DNA from: Actinokineospora globicatena | Lineage (GTDB): Bacteria > Actinomycetota > Actinomycetes > Mycobacteriales > Pseudonocardiaceae | Length of the DNA stretch: 64,000 nt | Direction of reading: 5' to 3' | Assembly (NCBI RefSeq): GCF_024171945.1 | Contig: NZ_JAMTCR010000002.1 | Location: forward strand, 434,001-498,000 | In this document: piece by piece, positions 15,887 through 26,126 of the stretch | Layout: each line of letters opens with the position of its first letter | Numbering within the stretch: the first letter of the stretch is position 1 | The notes under the pieces: generated by a model | Databases searched by the model: none | Told to the model about the DNA's origin: nothing | Seen by the model: the letters and a program-made list of their open reading frames with translations, nothing else | Program-made: the position numbers and the translations under genes

Positions 15887-16777
15887 ATGCTCCAGGTCGA
15901 CGGGGTCACCAAGCGCTACGGCGACGTGCTCGCCTGCGACCGGGTGTCCTTCGACGTCGGCGCGGGTGAGCTGTTCGGCTTCGTCGGCGGCAACGGTGCT
16001 GGTAAGACCACCACCATGCGCATCGTGCTCGGCGTGCTGGCCCCCGACGCGGGCGAGGTCCGCTTCCGCGGCGCCCCGGTCGACCACGCCGCGCGCCGCC
16101 GGTTCGGCTACCTGCCCGAGGAGCGCGGCCTCTACCCGCGGATGCGGGTGCTCGACCAGCTCGTCTACCTCGCCGAGCTGCACGGCGCGGACACGAACGC
16201 CGCACACCGGGCGGCCGAACACTGGATCGCCCGGCTGGGGCTGCGCGGCCACCGTGACACCGAGGTGCAGCGGCTGAGCCTGGGCAACCAGCAGCGCGTG
16301 CAACTGGCGGCGGCCCTGGTGCACGACCCGCTGGTGCTGGTGCTCGACGAGCCGTTCTCCGGGCTGGACCCGCTCGCGGTGGACGTCCTGGTGGAGGTGC
16401 TGCGCGAGCAGGCGGCGGCCGGGGTGCCGGTGGTGTTCTCCAGCCACCAGCTCGACCTGGTCGAGCGGCTGTGCGACCGGGTCGGGATCATCACCGCGGG
16501 CCGGGTGGTGGCCAGCGGGACGGTCGAGCAGCTGCGCGCGGGCACCGGCAGCACCCTGGTGGTCGACGCGCCAGCCGCCCCGGCCGGGTGGGCCGCGGGG
16601 CTGCCCGGGGTCACCGTGCTTGGCGTCCACAACGGACAGACCAGGCTGCGCGTCGCCCCCGGCACCGACGACCAGCCGATCCTCGCCGCCGCGCTGGCCA
16701 CCGGCCCGGTGCGCGGCTTCACCCACCAGCACCCGACGCTGGCCGAGCTGTACCGCGACGTGGTGGGGGTCCGGTGA
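15887..16777 (+). CDS. ABC transporter ATP-binding protein, NatA-like
   Basis: 296-residue ATPase of an ABC exporter. It has Walker A GGNGAGKTT, the LSLGNQQRV signature typical of the NatA/DUF4162 group, Walker B LVLVLDEPFSGLDP and the H-loop FSSHQLD. The C-terminal 80 residues match the DUF4162 extension. ATG 15887 follows GGGAGGTG. GTGA overlap with the permease gene. Substrate unknown; sodium or drug export is typical of the family. Confidence 0.9.
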   Translation: MLQVDGVTKRYGDVLACDRVSFDVGAGELFGFVGGNGAGKTTTMRIVLGVLAPDAGEVRFRGAPVDHAARRRFGYLPEERGLYPRMRVLDQLVYLAELHGADTNAAHRAAEHWIARLGLRGHRDTEVQRLSLGNQQRVQLAAALVHDPLVLVLDEPFSGLDPLAVDVLVEVLREQAAAGVPVVFSSHQLDLVERLCDRVGIITAGRVVASGTVEQLRAGTGSTLVVDAPAAPAGWAAGLPGVTVLGVHNGQTRLRVAPGTDDQPILAAALATGPVRGFTHQHPTLAELYRDVVGVR

Positions 16778-17967
16778 GCCCGGGGCACACGGTGTGGCTG
16801 GTCGCCAGGCGCGAGCTGCGCACCCGGCTGCGCGCCAAGTCGTTCCTGGTCGGGACCGCGGTGTCGATCGCCGTGCTGATCGGCTTCGTGCTGCTGCAGA
16901 GCACCCTGTTCGGCGGCGAGCGGGTCACCAGGGTTGGGCTGTCCGGCCAGGCGACGGCGATCTCCGCCCCGCTGACCGAGGAGGCCCGCTCGCGCGGCTT
17001 CGAGGTGCGGATCAGCACCGTCCGCGACCCGGCCACCGGCGAGTCCGCCATCACCGACGGCGAACTCGACGCCCTGGTCACCGGCACCCCGGCCGCCCTG
17101 CACGTGGTGGTCGACGAGTCGCTGGACGAGAACCTGCGCCGCGCGCTGAACACCCTGGTGCAGAGCGAGGTCCTGCGCGCCCAGCTCGCCGCCGTCGAGG
17201 AGCTCGACCCGGACCAGGTCCTGGCCACGGTCGCTGACGCCACGGTGGACGTGCGCTCCCTGCGTGCCCCGGACCCGACCCACGACCAGCGCCTCGCGTT
17301 GGCGCTGGTGATCGTCGCGCTGCTGTACCTGTCGCTGCTGCTGTACGGGACGATGGTCGCCCAGGGGGTCGTGGAGGAGAAGTCCAGCCGGGTCGTGGAG
17401 GTCCTGCTCGCCACCGTGCGGCCGTGGGAACTGCTCGCGGGCAAGGTCGTCGGCCTTGGCTTGGTGGGCTTGGCGCAACTGACCGTGGTCGGCGGGGTCG
17501 GCGTCGTGCTGGCGGCGGTGACGGACGTGCTGACGATCCCGGGGGTGGCCCTGGGCACGCTGCTGTGGGGACTTCTCTGGTACCTGCTCGGCTACCTGTT
17601 CTACGCCACGGTCTTCGCGGCGGCGGGATCTCTCGTGTCGCGGCAGGAGGAGACCCAGTCTGTTCTGCTGCCGATCACCTCGGTCCTGGTGCTGGCCTTC
17701 GTCCTCGGCTTCGGCCTCCTCGCCCGCCTCCCCAACTCCAGCGCGACGGCAGTCCTCTCGGTGCTGCCACCGTTCGCCCCGATCCTGCTCCCGGGCCGCT
17801 TGGCACTGGGGACGGCCACGGCGTGGGAGGTGGTGGTCGCCATCGTGCTGATGCTGACCTCCGTCGCGGCCCTCACCTGGCTGGCGGGCCGCATCTACGC
17901 CAAGGCCGTCCTGCGCACGGGGCCCCGACTTCCACTGCGCGACGCACTTCGCAAGGGGGCACCGTGA
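16774..17967 (+). CDS. ABC-2 permease, NatB-like
   Basis: 397 residues. One N-terminal membrane helix (SFLVGTAVSIAVLIGFVLL), a roughly 140-residue extracytoplasmic domain, then five to six helices, with the conserved EEKSSRVVEVLLATVRPWEL motif between. Matches NatB-type permeases that pair with the preceding ATPase. GTG 16774 overlaps the ATPase stop. Its own stop overlaps the start of the next small gene. Confidence 0.88.
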   Translation: MSPGHTVWLVARRELRTRLRAKSFLVGTAVSIAVLIGFVLLQSTLFGGERVTRVGLSGQATAISAPLTEEARSRGFEVRISTVRDPATGESAITDGELDALVTGTPAALHVVVDESLDENLRRALNTLVQSEVLRAQLAAVEELDPDQVLATVADATVDVRSLRAPDPTHDQRLALALVIVALLYLSLLLYGTMVAQGVVEEKSSRVVEVLLATVRPWELLAGKVVGLGLVGLAQLTVVGGVGVVLAAVTDVLTIPGVALGTLLWGLLWYLLGYLFYATVFAAAGSLVSRQEETQSVLLPITSVLVLAFVLGFGLLARLPNSSATAVLSVLPPFAPILLPGRLALGTATAWEVVVAIVLMLTSVAALTWLAGRIYAKAVLRTGPRLPLRDALRKGAP

Positions 17968-18308
17968 TCGAGGGCGGGCAGGTCTACCTGCGAGCGTGGG
18001 TGGATGGCGTGCAGCGGCACGCTCCGGGCTCGGGGCAGGCGCGATCGTGGGTGGACATGCCCGCCTGGGAACGCGCCAGCACCACGGCGGTGTACGAGAT
18101 GGTGCGCGCCTTCGTCGAAGCCGGTGGCACGGACCGGTTGAGTCGAGTCCAGAAGGGACAGTTCGTGCACCTGTGCTGGTTGGCACAGGTGCACAAACAC
18201 CTGGACTCCCCCACCACCGCCGACTGGGCCTCACTCCCCACCTGGCACCAGGAAACCAACACCGACATCTTCGACCACATCGAAGACCTCATCCTGGGTC
18301 GGCACTAG
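17964..18308 (+). CDS. Conserved-looking hypothetical protein (114 aa)
   Basis: Cytoplasmic, no membrane segment or signal. Acidic and Trp-rich, with the blocks YLRAWVDGVQRHAPGSG and FVHLCWLAQVHKHLDSP. GTG 17964 overlaps the permease stop (GTGA) and has AAGGGGGC upstream, so it is co-transcribed and coupled to the ABC exporter. No family recognised; an accessory role in the export system is inference only. Confidence 0.65.
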   Translation: MIEGGQVYLRAWVDGVQRHAPGSGQARSWVDMPAWERASTTAVYEMVRAFVEAGGTDRLSRVQKGQFVHLCWLAQVHKHLDSPTTADWASLPTWHQETNTDIFDHIEDLILGRH

Positions 18309-18328
18309 CTCTTGCGGCTAGTGCCGGG

Positions 18329-19663
18329 TCACTTGATTTTGCCGTAGCGCTCCAGGGCTACTTCGCGTTCGTGTTTGTGGTCGACGATGGGGGCGGGGTA
18401 GTCCTTGACGTCGGGGGGTTGGTGGGCTTTTTTGCCGGGGACGTCGCGGAGTTCGGGGATGTAGCGGCGGACGTAGTCGCCGGTGGGGTCGAACTTCTCG
18501 CCTTGGGTGGTGGGGTTGAAGACGCGGAAGTAGGGGGCGGCGTCAGTGCCGGAGCCCGCGGTCCACTGCCAGCCGTGCTGGTTCGAGGCGAGGTCGCCGT
18601 CGACGAGGTGGCGCATGAAGTGGCGGGCGCCCCACCACCACGGGACGTGCAGGTCCTTGACCAGGAAGCTGGCGACGATCATCCGGACCCGGTTGTGCAT
18701 CCAGCCCTCGGCCAGCAGCTGGCGCATCCCGGCGTCGACGATCGGGTAGCCGGTCTCGCCGCGGCACCAGGCGTCGAAGCGGTCCTGGGCGGCGGCGTCG
18801 GTGTCGTGGGTGATGGCGTCGAACTTGCGGTTGTAGTTCTCGCGCGCGGTTTCCGGGCGGTGCCACAGGACGTCGGCGTAGAAGTCGCGCCACGCCAGTT
18901 CGTTGCGGTAGGTCTGGGCACCTTCGGAGTGACCGAGGTCGGCGAGCAGGGTGCGCGGGTGGACGCACCCCCAGCGCAGGTACGGCGACATGCGGCTGGT
19001 CCCGTCGACGTCGGGCCGGTCGCGGTCGCGTTTGTAGTGCTCGACGTCGAACTCGGCCCACACCTCGTGCGCGGCCTCCTCCCCCGCCGCGGGCAGTTCC
19101 GCCGCCACCGCCGGGTCGTCGGGGATCTTGACCCGGCGCGGCCCACCGTCCTTGTCGGACGGGTCCACCCAGTCCACTGTGGACGCGTCGGTGTCGGCGG
19201 GCTTGCGCCACCCGTGGTCCAGCCAGGCGCGGCCGTACGGCGTGAACACCCGGTACGGCTCGCCGTCCGCCTTCGTCACCCGCCCCGGCGCCACCGCGTA
19301 CGGCGACCCGGTGCGCACGAAGTCGACCTCCAGCGCCTTCTCCACCGCGGCGTCCCGCTCGCGCCCGTACGGACCGAAGTCCGCCGACACGTGCACCGAC
19401 CCGGCCCCCACCGCCTGGACCACGCGCGGCACCACGTCGACCGGGTCCCCGCGCACCACCAGCAGCCTGCCGCCGAGTTGCTCGTCGAGATCCCGCAAGC
19501 ACCGGTACATGAACGCCAACCGGGGCCCGCCCGACGGCTCCGTCAGCCGCTCGTCGAGCACGAACAACCCCAGGGCGCTCGACCCCCGCTCCGCCGCCGC
19601 CAACAACGCCGGATGATCCCCAGTCCGCAGATCACGCCGAAACCACACCACCGACTCAGCCAC
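18329..19663 (-). CDS. phr: Deoxyribodipyrimidine photolyase
   Basis: Light-dependent repair of cyclobutane pyrimidine dimers. 444 residues with the N-terminal antenna-binding domain (SVVWFRRDLRTGDHPALLAA), the linker, and the C-terminal FAD domain carrying ELAWRDFYADVLWHRP, WCRGETGYPIVDAGMRQL, GWMHNRVRMIVASFLVKDL and WWGARHFMRHLVDGDLASNQ. Class I CPD photolyase pattern. GTG 19663 is preferred over TTG 19672, since the protein family starts at this point and a TAGCGT -10 lies 8 nt upstream (leaderless). Confidence 0.9.
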   Translation of the reverse strand: MAESVVWFRRDLRTGDHPALLAAAERGSSALGLFVLDERLTEPSGGPRLAFMYRCLRDLDEQLGGRLLVVRGDPVDVVPRVVQAVGAGSVHVSADFGPYGRERDAAVEKALEVDFVRTGSPYAVAPGRVTKADGEPYRVFTPYGRAWLDHGWRKPADTDASTVDWVDPSDKDGGPRRVKIPDDPAVAAELPAAGEEAAHEVWAEFDVEHYKRDRDRPDVDGTSRMSPYLRWGCVHPRTLLADLGHSEGAQTYRNELAWRDFYADVLWHRPETARENYNRKFDAITHDTDAAAQDRFDAWCRGETGYPIVDAGMRQLLAEGWMHNRVRMIVASFLVKDLHVPWWWGARHFMRHLVDGDLASNQHGWQWTAGSGTDAAPYFRVFNPTTQGEKFDPTGDYVRRYIPELRDVPGKKAHQPPDVKDYPAPIVDHKHEREVALERYGKIK

Positions 19664-19671
19664 GGCGCGCA

Positions 19672-19677
19672 ACGCTA
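19672..19677 (-). promoter_or_regulatory. -10 element of photolyase gene
   Basis: TAGCGT on the minus strand ends 8 nt before GTG 19663; no ribosome site is present. Confidence 0.4.
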
Positions 19678-19744
19678 CTCACCCTCAGGCCCACCTGCCG
19701 GACAACACCACCCGATCAGGTCAGGCCCGCCTTCGGTGAATAGC

Positions 19745-19777
19745 AAAGCGGCGCCGCCCCAGGGACGACGCCGCTTT
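19745..19777 (-). terminator. Terminator of citrate synthase gene
   Basis: AAAGCGGCG (19745-19753) and CGCCGCTTT (19769-19777) are perfect arms located 13 bp beyond the gltA stop. Confidence 0.75.
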
Positions 19778-19790
19778 CATGGAGTTGGGG

Positions 19791-21107
<1,317 letters not shown>

Positions 21108-21170
21108 GCAAGTACCTCTCACACTCGGGCAGGGCGGCGGGTACGGCCGAGCCGGAACGGCCCTGGTCGG

Positions 21171-21182
21171 GTGCGATCACAC
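21171..21182. promoter_or_regulatory. Imperfect palindrome upstream of gltA
   Basis: GTGCGATCACAC is an almost symmetric 12-mer centred on GATC, 64 bp upstream of the gltA start. It may be a regulator site; no family can be assigned. Confidence 0.25.
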
Positions 21183-21294
21183 GCAGCACCGCCCCATTGG
21201 GGTCCTGAGCTTCCTACGCTAGTGCTCCGCGCGCATTACGGACAGCCGTGGCCGGGACCCGCGGGCACGGTTGGGACACGTATCACAGGCGAAC

Positions 21295-21897
21295 TCAGGC
21301 CCGCGCCGGATCGATGCCGGGCGGGACCCGGTTCAGGCCGACGAGCAGCAGGTCGGCCAGCGCGGTGAACGCGGCGCCGTCGGAGACCTTGGCGCGCTTG
21401 CCCAACACCCCGGTCTGGATCCCCTCGATGATCCACCCGGCCATCTCGGCGACCAGGTTGGCGTGCACGTCGCGGAACAGGCCCTCGGTGACCCCCTCGC
21501 GGATGAACTCGCCGATGCGCTCGGCGGCGGCGTTGGCGTTGCGCTCGTAGACCGCCCGTGTGGGTGCGAAAGCGGCCACGTCCGCGGTGAACTTCGGCGA
21601 CGCGAGCGCCATCTCGGTCGCGGCGCCCTCGAGGTAGGCGGCGATGCGCTCCCGTGCGTCACCGGCGAGTGCGACGCGCTTCTCGACGCGTTCGGTCGCG
21701 CACCGGAAGAAGTGGCCGACGACCTTGCGGGCTAACTGCTCCTTGCTGGGCGCCAGCGCGTAGAGCGTGGACTTGGAGCAGCGCAGCCGGGCGGCGAAGT
21801 CGTCCAGGGTGGCGTCGGCGAAACCCTCGGCCAGGAACAGGCCCAGCAACTCCTCCAGGAGTGCCGCCTGCCGCGCCGTGGGGTTCCGCCGTGTCAT
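21295..21897 (-). CDS. TetR-family regulator next to acyl-CoA dehydrogenase
   Basis: 200 residues. The HTH is unmistakable (FADATLDDFAARLRCSKSTL then YALAPSKEQL). ATG 21897 is leaderless by its -10 TACGCT; GGAGGT touches the start and is too close to serve as a ribosome site. It is divergent from the acyl-CoA dehydrogenase gene with a palindrome between them, so it most likely represses both, with an acyl-CoA or fatty acid ligand inferred from context. Confidence 0.85.
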   Translation of the reverse strand: MTRRNPTARQAALLEELLGLFLAEGFADATLDDFAARLRCSKSTLYALAPSKEQLARKVVGHFFRCATERVEKRVALAGDARERIAAYLEGAATEMALASPKFTADVAAFAPTRAVYERNANAAAERIGEFIREGVTEGLFRDVHANLVAEMAGWIIEGIQTGVLGKRAKVSDGAAFTALADLLLVGLNRVPPGIDPARA

Positions 21898-21903
21898 ACC
21901 TCC

Positions 21904-21958
21904 AGCGTATCGACAGCCCGGACCGCGAAACAGTACTCTTAGCCGTCCTGTAGTACTG
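21904..21958. promoter_or_regulatory. Divergent promoter and TetR operator
   Basis: TACGCT (minus strand, 21904-21909) ends 6 nt before the tetR ATG. CAGTACT (21931-21937) and AGTACTG (21952-21958) form a perfect inverted repeat with a 14-nt spacer. Confidence 0.6.
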
Positions 21959-21985
21959 ATTTCGGTATCACCGGAGGCCGGACCC

Positions 21986-23131
21986 ATGCCTGCCGAGCGC
22001 CTGCTGCCCGACACGGAGTCGGAGGACCTGCTCAAGCTCACCCGCGAGATCGCCCGCGACGAGCTCGCGCCACTGGCCGCCGAGCACGAGGAGCTGGGCC
22101 GGTTCCCGCGCGAGCAGTTCCGGCTGCTGGGCCGCAGCGGCCTGCTCGGCCTGCCGTACCCGGAGAAGTGGGGTGGCTCCGCGCTGCCCTACGAGGTGTA
22201 CCTGCAGGTGCTGGAGGAGGTCGCCAGCGCCTGGATGTCGGTCGGCGTCGGCCTGTCGGTGCACACCATGTCCTGCTACGCGCTGGCCGAGCACGGCACC
22301 GACGAGCAGCGGGCGCGCTGGCTGCCGGACATGCTCGGCGGCGACCTGCTCGGCGCCTACGCCCTGTCCGAGAGCCAGGCCGGGTCCGACGCCGCCGCGC
22401 TGAGCACCCGGGCCCGCCCCGACGGCGACGACTACGTGGTCAACGGCACCAAGGCGTGGATCACCCACGGCGGCCAGGCGGACTTCTACACGACCATGGT
22501 CCGCACCTCCGACGACGGCAGCAGGGGCATCAGCTGCCTGCTGGTCGACGCCGCCACGCCCGGTCTCGGGTTCGGCGCGCCGGAGAAGAAGATGGGTCTG
22601 ACCGGCTCGACCACCACCCAGGTGCGGTTCGAGGACGCGCGGGTGGGCACCGGCCGGCTGCTCGGCGCCGAGGGCCAGGGCTTCAAGATCGCGCTGACCG
22701 CGCTGAACTCCGGGCGCCTCGGCATCGCGGCGTGCGCGGTCGGGTTGGCGCAGGCGGCGCTGGACGAGGCGGTGGCCTACGCCAAGCAGCGCAGCCAGTT
22801 CGGCCGGGCGGTGATCGAGTTCCAGGGCATCGAGTTCCTGCTGGCCGACATGGCCGCGGCGGTCGAGTCGTCGCGGGCGACCTACCTGGAGGCGGCCCGG
22901 CGGCGCGACCGCGGGCTGCCGTTCCTGCGCCAGGCCTCGATCGCCAAGCTGGTCGCCACCGACGCCGCGATGCGGGTCACCACGGACGCGGTCCAGGTGC
23001 TCGGCGGCGCCGGGTACACCCGCGATTTCCCAGTAGAGCGGTACCTGCGGGAGGCCAAAGTCCCGCAAATCTTCGAAGGGACCAACCAGATCCAGCGGAT
23101 GGTCATCGCCCGGCAGCTGCGTGGTCACTGA
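21986..23131 (+). CDS. Acyl-CoA dehydrogenase
   Basis: FAD-dependent alpha,beta-dehydrogenation of an acyl-CoA. 381 residues with the three ACAD domains: helical N-terminus, beta domain with YALSESQAGSDAAAL and WITHGGQADFY, and C-terminal helices with AYAKQRSQFGRAVIEFQGI. The catalytic Glu lies in VPQIFEGTNQIQRMVIA, the position of short/medium-chain enzymes. ATG 21986 has GGAGG upstream. Regulated by the divergent TetR; substrate chain length is not determined. Confidence 0.92.
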   Translation: MPAERLLPDTESEDLLKLTREIARDELAPLAAEHEELGRFPREQFRLLGRSGLLGLPYPEKWGGSALPYEVYLQVLEEVASAWMSVGVGLSVHTMSCYALAEHGTDEQRARWLPDMLGGDLLGAYALSESQAGSDAAALSTRARPDGDDYVVNGTKAWITHGGQADFYTTMVRTSDDGSRGISCLLVDAATPGLGFGAPEKKMGLTGSTTTQVRFEDARVGTGRLLGAEGQGFKIALTALNSGRLGIAACAVGLAQAALDEAVAYAKQRSQFGRAVIEFQGIEFLLADMAAAVESSRATYLEAARRRDRGLPFLRQASIAKLVATDAAMRVTTDAVQVLGGAGYTRDFPVERYLREAKVPQIFEGTNQIQRMVIARQLRGH

Positions 23132-23236
23132 TTCCGCCACCCGGCGGCGAACCGGCAGGTCGTAAGCGCCGGGGTGGGAAAACGGCGAAAACCCGCTCGG
23201 ACGAGCCCATCACGTCGTGCACCCCGTCGACGATGC

Positions 23237-23254
23237 TGTTTCCATGGGGAAACA
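23237..23254. promoter_or_regulatory. Perfect palindrome upstream of 23283 gene
   Basis: TGTTTCC (23237-23243), spacer ATGG, GGAAACA (23248-23254). It lies 28 bp before the start codon and may be an operator or hairpin. Confidence 0.45.
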
Positions 23255-23282
23255 CTGCCGGTCGCGTGGACGAGGGTGATCA

Positions 23283-23906
23283 ATGAGCCAGCCGCTCCTT
23301 GCCGAGCACGTCGTCGACATCCTGACCAGGCTGGTGACCCACCGCGTTGACGGGGCGAGCAGGCGGGCCGCCGACACCCTCTCCGACGCCGTCATCGGCC
23401 GATTACGCCGGATCCGCCGGGCGGCGGTGTTCGACCTGTTCGAGGCCGACCCGCACGCGCCTGGGCACCGGCGGACCCTGGTCGACCTGCTCAACTCCGA
23501 GTTCGCGCACGACCAGGGCTTCCGCGAGGCGGTGGCCGGGCTGGCGGCCGCGGCCGGGGCGCCCGCGCCGCAGGAGGAGGCGCCCAAGCGCGACCCGAGG
23601 CCCTCGAAGCGGGTGCTGCTCGGCGCGGGGGCGGCGGTCGCCGCGATCGCCCTGACCCTGGGCGGGCGCGCGCTGTACCTGCAGATCTCCGAGGCAGCGG
23701 AACTGGACGGCACGACGCCGTGCCGCACATTCTGGGCGTTGAAAGAACCGGAGCAGCGCGGATTGTTGGTGCGCGCCTATGAAACGCACGGGCAAAAGCG
23801 GCGCACCGACGACCCCTACCTGGTGGCCCGTGTTCTCTACGCTTGTGGACAAAACCCGGAGAACACGGTGGACCAGATCATCACCGCCGACTCGTTGCGC
23901 GAGTAG
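23283..23906 (+). CDS. Single-pass membrane protein of unknown function
   Basis: 207 residues. Residues 1-90 are a helical, probably cytoplasmic domain (LLAEHVVDILTRLVTHRVDG). Residues 92-110 are a Pro/basic linker, 111-131 one membrane helix (VLLGAGAAVAAIALTLGGRA), and 132-207 an extracytoplasmic helical domain with two Cys (TPCRTFW, YACGQ). ATG 23283 has GAGGG upstream. No family recognised; the layout suggests a membrane sensor or scaffold. Confidence 0.6.
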   Translation: MSQPLLAEHVVDILTRLVTHRVDGASRRAADTLSDAVIGRLRRIRRAAVFDLFEADPHAPGHRRTLVDLLNSEFAHDQGFREAVAGLAAAAGAPAPQEEAPKRDPRPSKRVLLGAGAAVAAIALTLGGRALYLQISEAAELDGTTPCRTFWALKEPEQRGLLVRAYETHGQKRRTDDPYLVARVLYACGQNPENTVDQIITADSLRE

Positions 23907-23950
23907 TCGCGTGTGGACACCGGTCACCCCAGGGTGACCGGTGCCGCCGC

Positions 23951-25162
23951 TCAGCCCCGGTAGTACGGGTCCTTGGTCTCGCCGAGGCCGGTCTCGGCGT
24001 TGAAGGTGTAGACCTCGCGACCGTCGACGAACACCCGGGTCGCCCGGCTCATCACGTCGAGCGGGTCACCGGACCAGATGACGACGTCGGCGTCGAGGCC
24101 CGGCCGCAGCGCGCCGACCCGGTCGCCGATGCCCATCATCTCGGCGGGGTTGGCGGTGATCGACCGCAGCCCGACCTCGGGGTCCAGCCCCTCCTTGACC
24201 GCCAGGGTGACCTGGTGCACCAGGAAGTTGATCGGCACCACCGGGTGGTCGGTGGTGATCGCGATCCGCACCCCGGCCCTGGCCAGGATGCCCGGGTTGC
24301 GCAGGGTGCGCTGGCGCAGCTCGACCTTCACCCGGCTGGTGAACAGCGGCCCGATGACCACCGGCACGTCGCGCTCGGCGATGAGGTCGGCGATGAGGTG
24401 CGCCTCGGTGCCGTGGTTGAGCACCAGCCGGTAGCCGAACTCGTCGGCCAGCCGCAGCGCGGTGGCGATGTCGTCGGCGCGGTGCGCGTGCTGGCACCAC
24501 GGCAGGTCGCCGTCGAGCACGCTGACCAGCGCCTCGTGGGTCAGGTCGCGCTCGAAGGGCTGGTTCTCGGCGCGCGCGTGGTCGCGGCGGGCCTTGTAGT
24601 CCTGCGCCTTGGTCAGCGCCTCGCGGATGATGGCGGCCACGCCGAGCCGGGTGGACGGCATGACCTTCTTGTCCCCGTAGACCCGCTTGGGGTTCTCGCC
24701 GAGCGCGCTCTTCATCGACACCGGGTCGCGCAGCAGCATCTCGTCGACGGTGCGGCCCCAGCACTTCACCGCGACGGTCTGGCCGCCGATGACGTTGCCG
24801 GACCCCGGCTTGATCACCACCGAGGTGACCCCACCGGCCAGCGCGTCGCGGAACCCCTCGTCGGCCGGGTTGATGGCGTCGATCGCCTTGACCCTGGCCG
24901 TGTTCGGGTCGGTCATCTCGTTGGTGTCCTGGCCCGCCCAGCCCTCGGCCTCCTCGTGCACCCCGAGGTGGCCGTGCGCCTCGACGAAGCCGGGCAGCAC
25001 CCAGGAGCCGGACGCGTCGACGACCTCGGCGCCGTCGGGGACGGTCACCTCGTCCGCCGGGCCGACCGCGAGGATCTTTCCGTTGTCGAACAGGACGGTG
25101 CCGCCCGGGATCGGGGGACCGTCGATCGGGACGACATGGCCGCCGGTAACCGCTGTGATCAC
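23951..25162 (-). CDS. Amidohydrolase (imidazolonepropionase-like)
   Basis: Metal-dependent hydrolase of the amidohydrolase superfamily. 403 residues with the N-terminal composite beta domain, the metal motif GFVEAHGHLGVHEE (H-x-H), HAHRADD, NHGTEAHLI, ITTDHPVV (Asp) and the C-terminal GALRPGLDADVVIWSGDPLD typical of the superfamily. The substrate is not predictable from sequence. GTG 25162 is leaderless: TAGGGT at 25170-25175 lies 7 nt upstream. Confidence 0.85.
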   Translation of the reverse strand: MITAVTGGHVVPIDGPPIPGGTVLFDNGKILAVGPADEVTVPDGAEVVDASGSWVLPGFVEAHGHLGVHEEAEGWAGQDTNEMTDPNTARVKAIDAINPADEGFRDALAGGVTSVVIKPGSGNVIGGQTVAVKCWGRTVDEMLLRDPVSMKSALGENPKRVYGDKKVMPSTRLGVAAIIREALTKAQDYKARRDHARAENQPFERDLTHEALVSVLDGDLPWCQHAHRADDIATALRLADEFGYRLVLNHGTEAHLIADLIAERDVPVVIGPLFTSRVKVELRQRTLRNPGILARAGVRIAITTDHPVVPINFLVHQVTLAVKEGLDPEVGLRSITANPAEMMGIGDRVGALRPGLDADVVIWSGDPLDVMSRATRVFVDGREVYTFNAETGLGETKDPYYRG

Positions 25163-25169
25163 CCGGCAG

Positions 25170-25175
25170 ACCCTA
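25170..25175 (-). promoter_or_regulatory. -10 element of amidohydrolase gene
   Basis: TAGGGT on the minus strand, 7 nt before GTG 25162, no ribosome site. Confidence 0.45.
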
Positions 25176-25240
25176 GCCGCGCCGGTCGTCCCCGGCTCGG
25201 CGAACCGCCTGGTCAGCGAGACTCCGCCATCAGTCGGTGA

Positions 25241-26119
25241 TCAGCGGGTCAGCGGGCGCAGTCCCCACGACGCCGACCAGGTCTCCCCCGGTTCGGCGGT
25301 CAGCAGGTCCACGCCGGAGTTCAGCGCGTCCGGTGGGCAGGTCATCGGCTCGATGGCGACCGCGCCGCCGTCGTGGCCGGGGAACGAGTCCGGTGTGTAG
25401 ACCTGCACCCAGCGGAAGACCGGGTCGGCCCACAGGTCGACGCCGCCCGCGCTGCCGCGCAGGGTGTGGTGGACCCGGCCGTCGTCGCCGGGTTCGCAGC
25501 CGCCGAAGGCGTCGTCCAGGGTGACCTCGCGGACCAGCCGGGCGAAGCGGGCGATCGGGGTGGCCGGGCCCGCCGGGACCATGCGCTCGGGGTCGAGCGG
25601 GAGGTGCGTGGTGGCGGCCAGGGTGAGCACGCAGTCGTCGACCTCGGCGCGGCCGGGGCGCGGGTACGGGTGCGCGCCGACGCCGAAGGGCATGGGCTCG
25701 GTGCCGAGGTTCTGCACGCCGTGGGTGACGGTGAGGCCCGCGGCGTCGACGGCGTAGGTCATCGTGGCGCGGAACGGGAACGGCCAGCCGGGGCGGCCGT
25801 CGATGATGACCGCGAGGGTGGCGCTGTCAGCTGCCTGGTCGACGACCTCCCAGGTCTCCCGCCGGACCAGGCCGTGGCTGGCGTTGCCGCGGGCCGGTTC
25901 GGTGACGTCGAGCTCGTGCGTCACACCGCCGCGGGTCCAGGTGGCACCCGCGACCCGGTTGGGCCACGGCACCAGGACCGCACCGGAGCCCATCGGCGGG
26001 GCCTCGCCCGCCGGGAAGGTCTCCAGGTACGCGACGCCGTCGACCTCGAACAGGCGCAGGGTGGCGCCCGCGGTGGTGACGGCGGCCCTCGTGCCGCCGG
26101 AGCGGATCTCGATCTCCAT
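25241..26119 (-). CDS. Aldose 1-epimerase family protein
   Basis: 292-residue galactose mutarotase-like beta-sandwich protein that interconverts sugar anomers or acts on hexose-6-phosphates. It contains PWPNRVAGATW, ASHGLVRRETWEV (His) and GVGAHPYPRPG (catalytic His region), plus a late Glu in VAIEPMTCPPDALNSG. ATG 26119 is leaderless (TAGGCT 26127-26132, 7 nt). Divergent from a TetR/MBL operon. Exact sugar unknown. Confidence 0.82.
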   Translation of the reverse strand: MEIEIRSGGTRAAVTTAGATLRLFEVDGVAYLETFPAGEAPPMGSGAVLVPWPNRVAGATWTRGGVTHELDVTEPARGNASHGLVRRETWEVVDQAADSATLAVIIDGRPGWPFPFRATMTYAVDAAGLTVTHGVQNLGTEPMPFGVGAHPYPRPGRAEVDDCVLTLAATTHLPLDPERMVPAGPATPIARFARLVREVTLDDAFGGCEPGDDGRVHHTLRGSAGGVDLWADPVFRWVQVYTPDSFPGHDGGAVAIEPMTCPPDALNSGVDLLTAEPGETWSASWGLRPLTR

Positions 26120-26126
26120 GGCCGGG

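Noticed and set aside
16165..18234. Long minus-strand frame opposite the NatAB-like genes
   Set aside because: Antisense shadow with low-complexity Arg/Gln/His composition; the plus-strand genes have clear motifs.
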